The notes below the pieces were generated by a model. It was not told the origin of the DNA and made no database searches. It saw nothing but the letters and a program-made list of their open reading frames with translations. From Armatimonadota bacterium (GTDB taxonomy: Bacteria; Armatimonadota; Armatimonadia; Armatimonadales; Capsulimonadaceae), in contig JANXMY010000190.1 in assembly GCA_025354405.1 (NCBI GenBank), forward strand, positions 45,671 through 109,670: DNA of 64,000 nucleotides, in the 5' to 3' direction. Position 1 is the stretch's first letter. Every line of letters begins with the position of its first letter. Both the position numbers and the translations under genes were made by a program. Positions 23,283 through 32,658 of this stretch are shown in pieces.

Positions 23283-24364
23283 CGGCCCGGCAGACGCACG
23301 ATATCCGATCTGGAAGTTTCAACATCTGAAACTTTTTTCCCGCCCCAGAGTGCCACTCCGAACACTCCCAAAGCCCAGAGCCAGGCGTACGAATTCGGCT
23401 GTCGGACTGACACGAGCAGCGGCTTCTGAGCGGAAGTGGGGGCGAAGAGTTCTGCTTCCTTGCCTGCTGCCACAGAGACGCCTTCAAGTGCCGCCAGCCG
23501 CGGTTTTTCCACCGCATAAACAGCCGAATAGTGGTCGACCAGCCCGTGGATCAGCGCGACATAGAGGCCCTGCCGCCGCTGGAAATCACTCGTGTCCGTG
23601 GCGATACCAGAATGGGTCTCTACGAGCAGGCTGACATACGACTTTCGGGTAAACCAGCGGTGGGCGAGGTATGGATCCGTGTCCGGACCCCAGGCAGTTG
23701 GATGCACTGCATACCCGCAGGCTGCAAGCTGGCGGACGGCATTCTGCTGAACGCTGTGATCGGCACGTCCCAGCGCAGTCTGCATTTCGCGTGGGACTTC
23801 GATGCAGTCAGCATTGTATTCATCGCTGCCGTCCCAGTTGTGGGCATCAACGACGACATTCGGATGTATCAGGGCGGCTGCCTTTGCAGCAGCGCGTGTT
23901 TCTGGCTGATGAAACACGCCCCAATCACGATTTAGGTCAGCTCCAACTGCATTCGCACGGATATTTGCATCCGCCCCGTCTGGGTTTACCATGGGGATGA
24001 GATAGAGCGAGACATGGTTAAGCGACCTCCTTACAAGGGGATCACTGCCATTTGCGAGCCGGTGAATCAAGTTCAGCATGGCTTCCGTCGAGGCTGGCTC
24101 ATCCCCATGCTGACGACAAAGTACGAAAATCTTGATTGTTGCCGACGTGTCCTTTAATGGGGCAGCAATCCGCACGAGCCAGAGATCTTTTTCTCCCCCT
24201 GCCGATTTCCCAACCGAGACAACCCGGATCAGGGGGCAGCGTGCGGCATCGGCTCGAAGCTGGGCTGTCATATGGGCGTAGGTAGTGACATTGGGCTCAG
24301 ACGCGGCCCGTCCACCAGTTCCAAACAGCACTCCCAGCCCAAGCAGTAAAAGCCAGCGTATCAC
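23198..24364 (-). CDS. Secreted M14-family zinc carboxypeptidase, C-terminal TM
   Basis: Exported metallopeptidase of family M14, 388 aa. Signal peptide about residues 1-22 (VIRWLLLLGLGVLFGTGG). Zinc ligands are His and Glu in CRQHGDEPAST and His in VDAHNWDG; the catalytic Glu is in LLVETHSG. VNPDGADANIRANAVGADLNRDWG is the usual M14 substrate-binding NPDG...N-R-D pattern. After the domain there is one membrane helix (SYAWLWALGVFGVALWGG) and a basic tail, so it is probably membrane anchored. The GTG start overlaps the alr stop as GTGA. It is the third gene of the M14-alr-M14 unit. M14 enzymes can trim peptides from peptidoglycan, which fits alr, but specificity is unproven. Confidence 0.87.
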   Translation of the reverse strand: MIRWLLLLGLGVLFGTGGRAASEPNVTTYAHMTAQLRADAARCPLIRVVSVGKSAGGEKDLWLVRIAAPLKDTSATIKIFVLCRQHGDEPASTEAMLNLIHRLANGSDPLVRRSLNHVSLYLIPMVNPDGADANIRANAVGADLNRDWGVFHQPETRAAAKAAALIHPNVVVDAHNWDGSDEYNADCIEVPREMQTALGRADHSVQQNAVRQLAACGYAVHPTAWGPDTDPYLAHRWFTRKSYVSLLVETHSGIATDTSDFQRRQGLYVALIHGLVDHYSAVYAVEKPRLAALEGVSVAAGKEAELFAPTSAQKPLLVSVRQPNSYAWLWALGVFGVALWGGKKVSDVETSRSDIVRLPGRYSVARKREGTETRARSGQRKPVSIPPR

Positions 24365-25497
24365 GGAAATCGCTCCTCGTAAATGCGGGGCAGGCGGGGG
24401 CTTGCCATGATGCGTCGCGCCAGGATGGTAACGACGTCCCCAACCCGAACATTGGGGATGTCTGTGACATCGACAGTGCAAATCTGCATGGCGATGCGAC
24501 CAACGACCGGGGCTTTTCTCCCCTGTATCGTCACCCTCAGCGCCTGCGGCCGCAGCAGGGCTTTCAGGCCGCGCCAGCCCCTCGACGCACTGGCCGGAGC
24601 CACAGAGAAACCGTCGGCATACCCGATAGGAAGCACGGCGAGAGTGGTAGGACGGCGCGTAACGAATTCACCTCCGTAGCCGATCGCACTCCCTGCCGGG
24701 ACCTGGCGGACACTCACGACCCGTGCCGACATCCGCCAGGTTTCCTGTAAATCGAGAGACCGGGGCACAGCAGCCGATGGGTATTGCCCATACAAAATCG
24801 TTCCAGGCCGGACCGCATCCAGCCGCATCTCCGGGAACCGCACCAATGCCGCCGAGTTGGCACAATGGCGCAGACCCGGATGGATCCCAGCTTTCTCCAG
24901 CTGGTTCAGCACGGTCTGAAACACGCGAAATTGCTCCCGTGTCGCGAATTCGTCTTTTTCGAGGGCGCGGGCAAAGTGTGTGTAAATCCCCGCGAAATGC
25001 AGAGAGCTCTCTCCGCTAAGTCGCTGTGCCAGGGTAAGCGCTTCCGCAGGGAGCACGCCGAGGCGCCCCATGCCAGTGTCTACTTTCAGGTGAACATTGA
25101 CTGTTTTACCCTTGCTTCGGGCGGCTTCAGCCAGAGCCGGAAATCCAGATTCGTCGGCGAGTGTTAAATCGCAGTCGGCATTCATCAGGGTCTCGAGCTG
25201 CTCAGGCAGCGGCGGCAGAAAAACGAGAATTCGAGTCGTTACCCCTGCCCCGCGCAGCTCCAGGGCCTCCAGGGGAGTTGTCACGGCAAAGAAATCCGCC
25301 CCGGCTTCTTCAAGGATACGCGCCGTCTCCCCCATCCCATGCCCAAAGCCATTGGCTTTCACGACGCTGATGATCTGCGGCGGTGGTACAGTCGACGCAA
25401 GCAGGCGCTGCAGCGCGGCGAAGTTATGACGCAGTGCGCTGCGGCTGACTGTTATCCAGGCATCGGGCCAGATTTCGGATGGGTTTGGCGTACTCAA
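24361..25497 (-). CDS. alr: Alanine racemase
   Basis: PLP enzyme making D-alanine for peptidoglycan, 378 aa. The PLP lysine lies in ISVVKANGFGHGMGE (usual form VKANAYGHG). The second catalytic residue, Tyr, is in GSAIGYGGEFVT, and HLKVDTGMGRLGV and AIGYADGFS-like PIGYADGFSVAP are further signatures. The ATG overlaps the upstream peptidase stop by four bases (ATGA) and the stop overlaps the downstream peptidase start by four (GTGA), so all three proteins should be made in fixed ratio. Cytoplasmic. Assignment is strong. Confidence 0.95.
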   Translation of the reverse strand: MSTPNPSEIWPDAWITVSRSALRHNFAALQRLLASTVPPPQIISVVKANGFGHGMGETARILEEAGADFFAVTTPLEALELRGAGVTTRILVFLPPLPEQLETLMNADCDLTLADESGFPALAEAARSKGKTVNVHLKVDTGMGRLGVLPAEALTLAQRLSGESSLHFAGIYTHFARALEKDEFATREQFRVFQTVLNQLEKAGIHPGLRHCANSAALVRFPEMRLDAVRPGTILYGQYPSAAVPRSLDLQETWRMSARVVSVRQVPAGSAIGYGGEFVTRRPTTLAVLPIGYADGFSVAPASASRGWRGLKALLRPQALRVTIQGRKAPVVGRIAMQICTVDVTDIPNVRVGDVVTILARRIMASPRLPRIYEERFP

Positions 25498-26483
25498 TCG
25501 GCTCCTTTTTCCTGAGCGGCAGCGGGCGGCGGACCGGGCGGGCGCTGAAACTCTTTGTGGCGCGAGGCCAGCATCGACGAATGCGCGGCTCGCCAGATAT
25601 CGGCTTCCGCAACTAACTGCTCTCGCTCCCCGGCCATGTCGCGAAACACGATCAGCATAAACTGCAAATGGGCCTCAGCACGAGTGGCTACAGAACGACC
25701 TGGAAGACGATTTGTTTCAAACAGCACCGCCGGCACTCCGGCGACGATACTGACATAACGGTGGGCAAGCCGGGCTGGGTGCGTGTCCGTGACCAAGTGG
25801 CTCACGGCGCTGTAGCCTTCCGCCTGCATTGCTCCCTGCACTACGGCCTGGGTATCGCCACACGCCGCGATGATTTCCGGGCTTGCCCCGCTGCCCGGCC
25901 CGGCAGTCTCCGTGAAGTCAGGCCGCGCATCGTCAGGATATAGCTCATGCTGGTCCGTCACCACTGTGGGACGCAGCCGCTGCAGGGCCGAGTACAACGC
26001 ACGAGTTTCCGGCTGCGTGCGCCTGAGCCAGTCCCGATTCAGGTCGACATTGCGTGCATTATGCCGCCGGAAAGCCTCGGACCCGTCAGGGTTTGCCATC
26101 GGGACAACGTACACCGTCACATTTTCGAGTAAGTGTGCTGTCGGCGTATCGGCATCGGCTTTCACCAGTGTGTTCAGAAAGGCCAAAGCCCCTTCGGTGC
26201 TGGCCGGCTCATGGCCATGCTGGCGGCAGAGGTAAAAAATTGACTTCGGCCCGTGCCCCACCGTCGCCATCCAGAGGCCCCGGCCCTTCACCGATTGTCC
26301 GAGACTGGTAAGGGTCATTTGCGAAGCATGGACTTTGTCGTATTCCACAAGCGCCGTCAATTGCTGTACCATCGAGGCGTACCGTGTGGTGCCGGGCGGA
26401 CGCACAAGATTTCTTTCGGCCTGCGCCGAATTCACCCACCCGCAAAACAGAAATGCGAGAACTGTCAGAATAAAACGAGGCAA
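25494..26483 (-). CDS. Secreted M14-family zinc carboxypeptidase
   Basis: First gene of the M14-alr-M14 unit, 329 aa. Signal peptide residues 1-22 (ending NSAQA). Zinc ligands: His and Glu in LCRQHGHEPAST, and His in TDQHELYPDD. VPMANPDGSEAFRRHNARNVDLNRDW is the substrate-binding block and LFETNRLPGRS carries the catalytic Glu. It is paralogous to the other M14 protein of this operon but lacks the C-terminal membrane helix, so it should be soluble in the periplasm. The Pro/Ala-rich end overlaps alr by four bases. The minus-strand promoter should lie between 26484 and 26528, but I see no clear hexamers. Peptidoglycan-peptide cleavage is an inference from the partner gene. Confidence 0.87.
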   Translation of the reverse strand: MPRFILTVLAFLFCGWVNSAQAERNLVRPPGTTRYASMVQQLTALVEYDKVHASQMTLTSLGQSVKGRGLWMATVGHGPKSIFYLCRQHGHEPASTEGALAFLNTLVKADADTPTAHLLENVTVYVVPMANPDGSEAFRRHNARNVDLNRDWLRRTQPETRALYSALQRLRPTVVTDQHELYPDDARPDFTETAGPGSGASPEIIAACGDTQAVVQGAMQAEGYSAVSHLVTDTHPARLAHRYVSIVAGVPAVLFETNRLPGRSVATRAEAHLQFMLIVFRDMAGEREQLVAEADIWRAAHSSMLASRHKEFQRPPGPPPAAAQEKGAD

Positions 26484-26528
26484 AACTTACTTCCTCTCTT
26501 ATTAACGAAGCGGTCACCGTGCAAATTT

Positions 26529-27914
26529 CTATTGGACAGCGTATTCCGGTTTCAGTCGAACGGCCTCCACAAAATGCGGCCGAGCAGCGGTCACTTCTCC
26601 CCGATTAGTCAACAGAATGCCCAGATTGTAGTGTGCCATCCAGCTATGCGGGTTCATCTCCAGCGCAGTTTGAAACAGCGAATAACTGTTCTGCCAGGTC
26701 GTTACCTGCAGCGCACTCCCGAAGCAGAGCAGCATCAGTATCAAACCGCAGGCGCTTCCAGCTGCGAGGACAGCCCGCGGTGAAAGCGTTTTTGGAAGTC
26801 GGGATAATCCGCTGGCAAGAGCGAGCGCAGGACCAAAGAGCGCAGTATATAAGTAGCGGTCAGCCACTGTAGAGTAAGTCTGAAAGCGGAACGATACCAA
26901 GCCCAAAACTGGCAGCACTGCGAGACAAAACAGCAAAATCGAGGCCGCCAGCCATGGGACACGCTTTCGGAGAGCCCACACCGCCGCCCCGAGCGCAAAG
27001 GGTACCGGGGCCATGAGCCAGACTTTCCCGCCTGCGAGAACGGCCCCGGGAGAACGTCCGTAATCAATTCCCAAATGTACCGGCCAGAGCAGCTTGCCAC
27101 CATAAAATGCCAAGGCGTCACCCGCGATCAGCGGACGCAAGTACCAGGGAGTAACGACACCGGAGAGCGTGACATGCTCCGCCAGATGCGCCATTCCAAT
27201 GGCGGATGCGGAGAGACCCAGCCAGAAAGAAAGCGGCTTGAGCCAGAAACGCCAACTTCGGCCTAAAAGAAAATAATCAATCGCGATTGCCATCAGTGGC
27301 ACAGTCACCGCGCTTGGCTTTGACAGCAAGGCCAGAATGAAGCAGGCGGTCGCACCCGCGATCTGTGTCCACTTCCCCCCAGCGGCCCAGCGCAGGTAAA
27401 GTCCCAGTGCCAGCAAGGAGAAAGTCGCTCCCAGCAGGTCAGTCAATCCCGTCACCCAGGCCACGGCTTCGACCTGTACGGGATGAAACGCAAACAAGGC
27501 TGCCCCTGTTCCCGCCGCCCAGTCGTGCCCTCGTGTCAGGCGTCTCAGCAGGCCAAAGACCAGCAGAACATTCACGATATGAATGCAGAGACTCACGACA
27601 TGGAAGGGCAAAGGGTTGAGCGCAATCGCCCCGAATTCGTTTACCCGTACTGGAACGGCCGCGAAGTGTGCAATCAATGCATACACGGTGTAGACAACCG
27701 GGCGATACGCCGTCAAATTCGGCCCCAGCGTCGTACTGGTCCAAAAATGCAGCGTATTTGCAGCGGTCGCCGGGTTCAGATACGGACTATGGTAAACATT
27801 GATATCGTCGTCCCAGGCCACAAAACTCTGCCGGCAGACTGCGCCAAAAACAGCGAGGCACACAAGTGCCAGCACCAGACTGAGCAGGACCGGACGGAAT
27901 TTACAGGACACCAT
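26529..27914 (-). CDS. TMTC/O-mannosyltransferase-like membrane protein with one TPR
   Basis: Polytopic membrane protein of 461 aa with about ten helices and a single C-terminal tetratricopeptide repeat (SWMAHYNLGILLTNRGEV and following residues, about 420-455). Loop 1 holds FVAWDDDINVYHSPYL, the acidic motif of TMTC-like GT-C transferases; FHPVQVEAVAWVTGLTDLLG and ALLSKPSAVTVPLM are further family stretches. Such proteins carry several TPRs, and here the array ends after one, so it may be shortened. It lies 45 bases upstream of the peptidase operon on the same strand. Likely a protein or envelope glycosyltransferase; donor and acceptor unknown. Confidence 0.78.
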   Translation of the reverse strand: MVSCKFRPVLLSLVLALVCLAVFGAVCRQSFVAWDDDINVYHSPYLNPATAANTLHFWTSTTLGPNLTAYRPVVYTVYALIAHFAAVPVRVNEFGAIALNPLPFHVVSLCIHIVNVLLVFGLLRRLTRGHDWAAGTGAALFAFHPVQVEAVAWVTGLTDLLGATFSLLALGLYLRWAAGGKWTQIAGATACFILALLSKPSAVTVPLMAIAIDYFLLGRSWRFWLKPLSFWLGLSASAIGMAHLAEHVTLSGVVTPWYLRPLIAGDALAFYGGKLLWPVHLGIDYGRSPGAVLAGGKVWLMAPVPFALGAAVWALRKRVPWLAASILLFCLAVLPVLGLVSFRFQTYSTVADRYLYTALFGPALALASGLSRLPKTLSPRAVLAAGSACGLILMLLCFGSALQVTTWQNSYSLFQTALEMNPHSWMAHYNLGILLTNRGEVTAARPHFVEAVRLKPEYAVQ

Positions 27915-27965
27915 GCTCCTATTGTCGGCAGGGAGCCAGTAGGTTTGCAGGGTTTCCCCTGCTGA

Positions 27966-29105
27966 TTATCGCCCTTTCAGCTTCCGCGCCAGCTTCTGCG
28001 CCGCAGGTTTGCCTTTGGAATAAGCCCAGTAAGCTGTTTTATTGTAGACCAGATCAAACTCGCCGATGTACTCGACGTAACGGGTGCCAAAGCCCTCTTT
28101 GAAGCGGTTCAGGCCCTGTAAATGATCTTCTTTTTCGACATCAGCGGTCGACTCGCCTTCCTGGCGGCGACGGGGACTAACTCCGCGAAAGTCGTACCAC
28201 GCGCAGCCCGACGCTCTGGCCCACTGGATCATCGCCCACTGCATCGCATAGTTCGGCATGACGTTGCGATGCTCGTTTGAGGATTCGCCGTAGACATACC
28301 AGGCTTTGTCTCCAATGATAAAGCAAAGTGCGCCGGAGAGAATTTCACCTTCATAGCGCGTCATAAACAGCTTCGCCAGACCGGCAGGAACCAAGTTATC
28401 CCACAGCGTCTCGAAGTATGACAGCGGGCGCGGGCGGAAGCCGTTACGCTCCCCCGTTACTTGCATCAATTCGTTGAAGACTTGAAGATCGGCGCGGGTC
28501 AGGTTCTCGGCCATCTCGACGCCGTGCTTTTCGAATGCCAGCTTGATATTGCGCCGCACCTGCGGCTTGAACGCCGCCAAAAGTTCAGCTTCACTGCGGC
28601 CTGTCAGGTCAAGCTGCATCACGCAGCGCGGCTGGATACCGCCGAACCCCTGCACATCGGTTGTCGCCGGTGGTGCGAAGCCGTGCCTTGTGAGCATTTC
28701 TGTCACCTCGGTGCGCTCGATCGGCACGGCGGGGTCGATAGTCAGAAATCCGGCCTTGTCTTTTTCGGCACGCACCTGAATGGCCTGAAGCAGAGTGACG
28801 AACGCCGCCTCATCGCTCCAATCGTCAAGAAGGGGGCCACGGGGGGCATAGTAAAAGTTACCGACCAAGGGGACCTTACGGCGCAGGATCAAGCAGCCTC
28901 CGGAGAGAATATCGCCCCGAAAAAGACCGAGTCGAATGGGTGTCCAATCAGCGCCTTTCACTCCTCCCCATTCCCATGCCTGCAGAACATCTCCTTCGGG
29001 AACATGTCCGACAAATGCATTCCAGGCAGCATGGTCCCGTTCACCAGAAAGTTCACGCACGGAAAGTGGAGATGAAGAGGCATCAGAAGGAGAAGAAAAA
29101 GTCAT
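27966..29105 (-). CDS. FemABX-type peptidoglycan bridge aminoacyltransferase
   Basis: Two GNAT-like domains of the FemABX family, about 379 aa. FemX/FemA enzymes add amino acids from aminoacyl-tRNA to the lipid II stem peptide. Visible blocks: VLQAWEWGGVKG near 45, RRKVPLVGNFYYAPRGPLLD near 80, KPQVRRNIKLAFEKHGV near 185, LSGALCFIIGDKAWYVYGES near 255 and YDFRGVSPRR near 310. The end GLNRFKEGFGTRYVEYIGEFD is typical. The start is uncertain: this ATG or a GTG 15 bases upstream; neither has a good Shine-Dalgarno. It lies upstream of the TMTC-like and M14-alr genes on the same strand, extending a cell-wall theme. Non-murein aminoacyl transferases share this fold. Confidence 0.88.
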   Translation of the reverse strand: MTFSSPSDASSSPLSVRELSGERDHAAWNAFVGHVPEGDVLQAWEWGGVKGADWTPIRLGLFRGDILSGGCLILRRKVPLVGNFYYAPRGPLLDDWSDEAAFVTLLQAIQVRAEKDKAGFLTIDPAVPIERTEVTEMLTRHGFAPPATTDVQGFGGIQPRCVMQLDLTGRSEAELLAAFKPQVRRNIKLAFEKHGVEMAENLTRADLQVFNELMQVTGERNGFRPRPLSYFETLWDNLVPAGLAKLFMTRYEGEILSGALCFIIGDKAWYVYGESSNEHRNVMPNYAMQWAMIQWARASGCAWYDFRGVSPRRRQEGESTADVEKEDHLQGLNRFKEGFGTRYVEYIGEFDLVYNKTAYWAYSKGKPAAQKLARKLKGR

Positions 29106-29135
29106 AAGAAAGTATGGCACACGCTCGGGGGTATG

Positions 29136-30032
29136 TCAACCACGCTCGCGCCGCTCGACCTGCGCCTGCACGATGGCCAGGAAGTTATCGAGCACCGGAG
29201 AAGGGTCATTTCGCCGCGAAACCACTGCCAGCTCCGTCCGGGGCGCCGGCTCTTTCAGCGGGAGCAGAGAGAGGCCGGTACGATGCAGGTTGGCGACCGA
29301 GGCGGGCAGCAATGCAATCCCCAGCCCCGCGACGACCAGGCTGATGGCAGTCTGCATCTCGCGGACCTCCTGTACGACGCGCGGGGTAAAACCCGCCTCT
29401 TCACAGGCCAGCCGGACACTCTGGGCATACGAGGGCAATGGCAGTTCCGGAAAGGAGACGAATGGCTCAGAGGCCAGCTCAATCAACGACAGCTCTAACT
29501 TGCTGGCCAGCGGATGTGTTTGCGGCAGGGCAGCGACGAATGGCTCGTTGAGAATCGCTCCGACGAGGAGTGTATCACCTACTATCGGCGGCCGGGCAAA
29601 ACCAATGTGAATGCTTTGGTCCTGCAGGGCAATTGCCTGCTCGGCTGCATTGAGCTCTACCAGAGACAGCTCGATGGCCGGATAACTTTCTCGAAAGTCA
29701 TGCAGAACCGCCGGCAGCAAATCGTAAGTCGCGGAAGCTGCGAAACCGATCCCCAGCCATCCCTCTTCCCCGCGTGCGGCCCGCTTCGCACCGGATACTG
29801 CTCGCTCTACGTCTGTTAAAATCTGCCGAGCGTCGCGCAGAAAGATCTCCCCGGCCGGGGTTAGCTTGACGCTGCGACTTGTTCTTTGAAAGAGAGAAAC
29901 GCCGATTTCGCGCTCCAGCTGCTGTATCTGCTGGCTGAGCGGTGGCTGGGAGATAAAGAGTCTCTCGGCGGCCCGCCCAAAGTGCAATTCTTCGGCAACC
30001 GTAACAAAATAGCGAAGATGACGGAGTTCCAT
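29136..30032 (-). CDS. LysR-family transcriptional regulator
   Basis: LysR-type regulator, 298 aa. The winged HTH is at residues 1-60 (ELRHLRYFVTVAEELHFGRA then LFISQPPLSQQIQQLEREIG), with a linker helix to 90 and a periplasmic-binding-like effector domain to the end, of the CatM/BenM/AlsR branch. GAGAGG stands eight bases before the ATG. It is divergent from the secreted metallo-hydrolase-leuCD genes, the usual LysR arrangement, so it probably controls them and itself from the 304-bp shared spacer. The effector is unknown. Confidence 0.92.
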   Translation of the reverse strand: MELRHLRYFVTVAEELHFGRAAERLFISQPPLSQQIQQLEREIGVSLFQRTSRSVKLTPAGEIFLRDARQILTDVERAVSGAKRAARGEEGWLGIGFAASATYDLLPAVLHDFRESYPAIELSLVELNAAEQAIALQDQSIHIGFARPPIVGDTLLVGAILNEPFVAALPQTHPLASKLELSLIELASEPFVSFPELPLPSYAQSVRLACEEAGFTPRVVQEVREMQTAISLVVAGLGIALLPASVANLHRTGLSLLPLKEPAPRTELAVVSRRNDPSPVLDNFLAIVQAQVERRERG

Positions 30033-30066
30033 AGCTTAAACCTCTCAATAGTCGCTTAAAGATATA

Positions 30067-30096
30067 TTGGACACATGGGTAATTATGGCATATAAT
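30067..30096 (+). promoter_or_regulatory. Sigma-70 type promoter facing the metallo-hydrolase/leuCD genes
   Basis: TTGGAC (30067-30072), 18 bases, then a perfect TATAAT (30091-30096). It lies 35 bases from the LysR start, so a LysR protein bound nearby could act on both directions. The remaining leader to 30336 is about 230 bases long, unusually long; I see no known riboswitch or complete short ORF with a good start signal in it. Confidence 0.6.
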
Positions 30097-30336
30097 AGTG
30101 ATATGGAAACGGTTGCTACTCTATTGCACTCTTCCAAAACTCAATTCGATACACAGGCCGCATTGTAAGACACGCAGTGGAATACTTGGAGCGAAGCAAT
30201 ATTGGACTGGATGCTCGAACTCGACGTCTCCCCAAGACTGCTGACTGCGAGTTTTACTCAAGGCAATGAAGGGGTAAAGGCAAATCGCCTGGACAATCAT
30301 ATCAGGTACAATCTGACAACCGATAGGAACAAGACC

Positions 30337-31155
30337 ATGCGAACACGTTTTTTTGCTTTTGCCCTGCTGCTTTCTCTGCTGATTGCTTCCACCGCCCATG
30401 CGGCGGGGACGCAGCTGACCTGGTACGGACACGCGGCCTTTAAGATTACGACGCCCTCTGGCAAGGTCTTGATGCTGGACCCCTGGATTACCAATCCCGC
30501 CAACAAGAACGGCGCGGCGGACCTGGCAGGGATTACGAAGGCCGATTTGATTCTCATCACTCATGGTCACTTCGACCATGTCGGAGATTCGGTTGCCATT
30601 GCCAATCTAACCGGGGCGAAACTGGTCGCCACCGGTGACCTGGCCGATGCGCTGGTCGCTTACGGCGGTTACCCGAAGGCCCAGGCAGGCATGGACACGC
30701 AAGGTAATGTCGGCGGTGAGTTGTCTCTGCTCGGCGGCGAAGTCAAAGTCTTGTTCGTGCCGGCTATCCATAGCTCGGCGGTCTCGCCCCCCGCGGGCAG
30801 CCTGAATACCGACCCGCACAGCGGCGGAAATCCCGGCGGGTTCGTGATCTCCATCGCCGGCGGGCCGACGATCTACGCCACAGGAGACACGGATGAATTC
30901 AGTGACATGTCACTGATTGGCAAGGCTCATAAGATCGATGTGATGCTTTGCTGTATCGGCGACCACTATACAATGGGTCCGGTCCGTGCCGCCGACGCTG
31001 TCAAGCTGGTCGGCCCACGCTATGTCGTTCCGATACATTACGGCACGTTTCCTATATTGACAGGGACTCCGGCGGAGTTCGGTGAGGCTTTGAAAAAGAA
31101 CGGCTCGAAAGCCCAGATGACGGTAATGCGTGTTGATCAAACACTAAATCTCTAG
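30337..31155 (+). CDS. Secreted metallo-beta-lactamase-fold hydrolase (UPF0173-like)
   Basis: Metal-dependent hydrolase of the beta-lactamase superfamily, UPF0173/UlaG-like, 272 aa. The metal motif HGHFDH sits in LILITHGHFDHVGD; further ligands are His in VPAIHSSAVS, Asp in YATGDTDEFSDM and His in VVPIHYGTFP. Unlike typical UPF0173 proteins it starts with a Sec signal peptide (MRTRFFAFALLLSLLIAST to AHA, about 22 residues), so it should act outside the cytoplasm. The ATG is chosen for that peptide; the frame extends 45 codons upstream without meaning. leuC follows after nine bases. Substrate unknown. Confidence 0.88.
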   Translation: MRTRFFAFALLLSLLIASTAHAAGTQLTWYGHAAFKITTPSGKVLMLDPWITNPANKNGAADLAGITKADLILITHGHFDHVGDSVAIANLTGAKLVATGDLADALVAYGGYPKAQAGMDTQGNVGGELSLLGGEVKVLFVPAIHSSAVSPPAGSLNTDPHSGGNPGGFVISIAGGPTIYATGDTDEFSDMSLIGKAHKIDVMLCCIGDHYTMGPVRAADAVKLVGPRYVVPIHYGTFPILTGTPAEFGEALKKNGSKAQMTVMRVDQTLNL

Positions 31156-31164
31156 GATAATATT

Positions 31165-32571
31165 ATGCCCAAAACAATGTTCGAAAAAATCTGGGAGGCC
31201 CACGTCGTCCGCGAGACCGTGGGCCAGCCCTCCTTGCTCTATATCGACCTGCACCTGGTGCATGAGGTCACATCGCCACAGGCTTTTGAAGGTCTGCGTC
31301 TGACCGGGCGCAAAGTACGCCGCCCGGACCTGACGGTCGCAACGATGGACCACAACGTTCCCACAACTAGCCGCTCCCTGCCGATTCTGGACCAGATTTC
31401 CAAAAAGCAGATGGAAGCACTCTCTGATAACTGCAGAGAGTTTGGGGTAACGCTGTACGATATTCACAGCAAGCGGCAGGGCATTGTCCATGTGATCGGA
31501 CCCGAGCTGGGTCTCACTCAGCCGGGCCTGACCATCGTCTGCGGCGATAGCCACACGAGTACACATGGAGCGTTTGGGGCGCTGGCATTCGGCATCGGTA
31601 CCAGTGAAGTCGAACACGTACTGGCAACGCAGTGCCTGCCGCAGTCGCTGCCGAAGACGATGGAGATCCGGGTCAACGGCAAGCTGGGCGAAGGCGTGAC
31701 CGCGAAAGACATTATTCTTGCGATTATCGGCAAGATCGGCACAGACGGTGCGACCGGCTATGTCGTCGAGTACACTGGCGAAGCAATTCGCGCTCTTTCG
31801 ATGGAAGGCCGGATGACGATCTGTAATATGTCGATCGAAGCCGGTGCCCGCGCGGGCCTGATCGCCCCGGATGAGAAGACATTTGCTTATATTCAGGGTA
31901 AGACGTTCGCCCCCCAGCACGCCGAATGGGACGAAGCCGTTGCCAGCTGGCGGCAGCTTCCCTCCGACCCCGGTGCCAAATATGATACGCTTGTGGAGCT
32001 GAATGCTGCCGAGATCGCCCCGTATGTATCTTGGGGGACCAGTCCCGGTATGGTTATTCCGATCTCAGGGCTTATCCCCTCCCCCGACGACTACGCCGAC
32101 GCGGCCGATCGCCGGGCCGCAGAACGGGCTTTGGAGTACATGGGCCTCACCGCGGGCGTTTCGATCCAGACTGTCGCTCTGGACACAGTTTTTATCGGCT
32201 CCTGTACGAATGGCCGGATCGAAGACCTGCGCGCCGCCGCGGGTATCCTGAAAGGCCACCATGTTCGTGCGGGGATACGGGCACTGGTCGTTCCCGGCTC
32301 CGTACCGGTCAAGCTGCAGGCCGAGGCCGAGGGCCTGGATACGATCTTTAAAGACGCCGGGTTTGACTGGCGCGAAGCAGGCTGCTCCATGTGCCTGGGT
32401 ATGAACCCGGATATTCTGCAGCCGGGGGAGCGCTGCGCCAGCACGTCGAACCGCAACTTCGAGGGCCGTCAGGGCAAAGGGGGGCGAACACACCTGGTCA
32501 GCCCGCAGATGGCCGCGGCAGCCTCTATCGCCGGACATCTGGTGGATATTCGAGAATGGGATAAGAATTAG
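31165..32571 (+). CDS. leuC: 3-isopropylmalate dehydratase large subunit
   Basis: Aconitase-family subunit that isomerises 2- to 3-isopropylmalate in leucine synthesis, with a [4Fe-4S] cluster. Cysteine ligands appear in [17 protein letters not shown] and [42 protein letters not shown] is the family hallmark region. At 468 aa it is of the long bacterial LeuC type. leuD follows 87 bases on. leuA and leuB are not in the window. It starts nine bases after the secreted hydrolase and probably shares its LysR-controlled promoter. Confidence 0.96.
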   Translation: MPKTMFEKIWEAHVVRETVGQPSLLYIDLHLVHEVTSPQAFEGLRLTGRKVRRPDLTVATMDHNVPTTSRSLPILDQISKKQMEALSDNCREFGVTLYDIHSKRQGIVHVIGPELGLTQPGLTIVCGDSHTSTHGAFGALAFGIGTSEVEHVLATQCLPQSLPKTMEIRVNGKLGEGVTAKDIILAIIGKIGTDGATGYVVEYTGEAIRALSMEGRMTICNMSIEAGARAGLIAPDEKTFAYIQGKTFAPQHAEWDEAVASWRQLPSDPGAKYDTLVELNAAEIAPYVSWGTSPGMVIPISGLIPSPDDYADAADRRAAERALEYMGLTAGVSIQTVALDTVFIGSCTNGRIEDLRAAAGILKGHHVRAGIRALVVPGSVPVKLQAEAEGLDTIFKDAGFDWREAGCSMCLGMNPDILQPGERCASTSNRNFEGRQGKGGRTHLVSPQMAAAASIAGHLVDIREWDKN

Positions 32572-32658
32572 CACAGCCACACTCGCGAAGAGGTGAATCG
32601 CCCCTTCCGCTGGCGGCACCACATATCCGACACCATATTTCAGGAGAAATAGTTTACG

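Noticed and set aside
31144..31920. A 258-codon minus-strand frame opposite leuC
   Set aside because: leuC is certain on the other strand and the antisense product has no recognisable motif.
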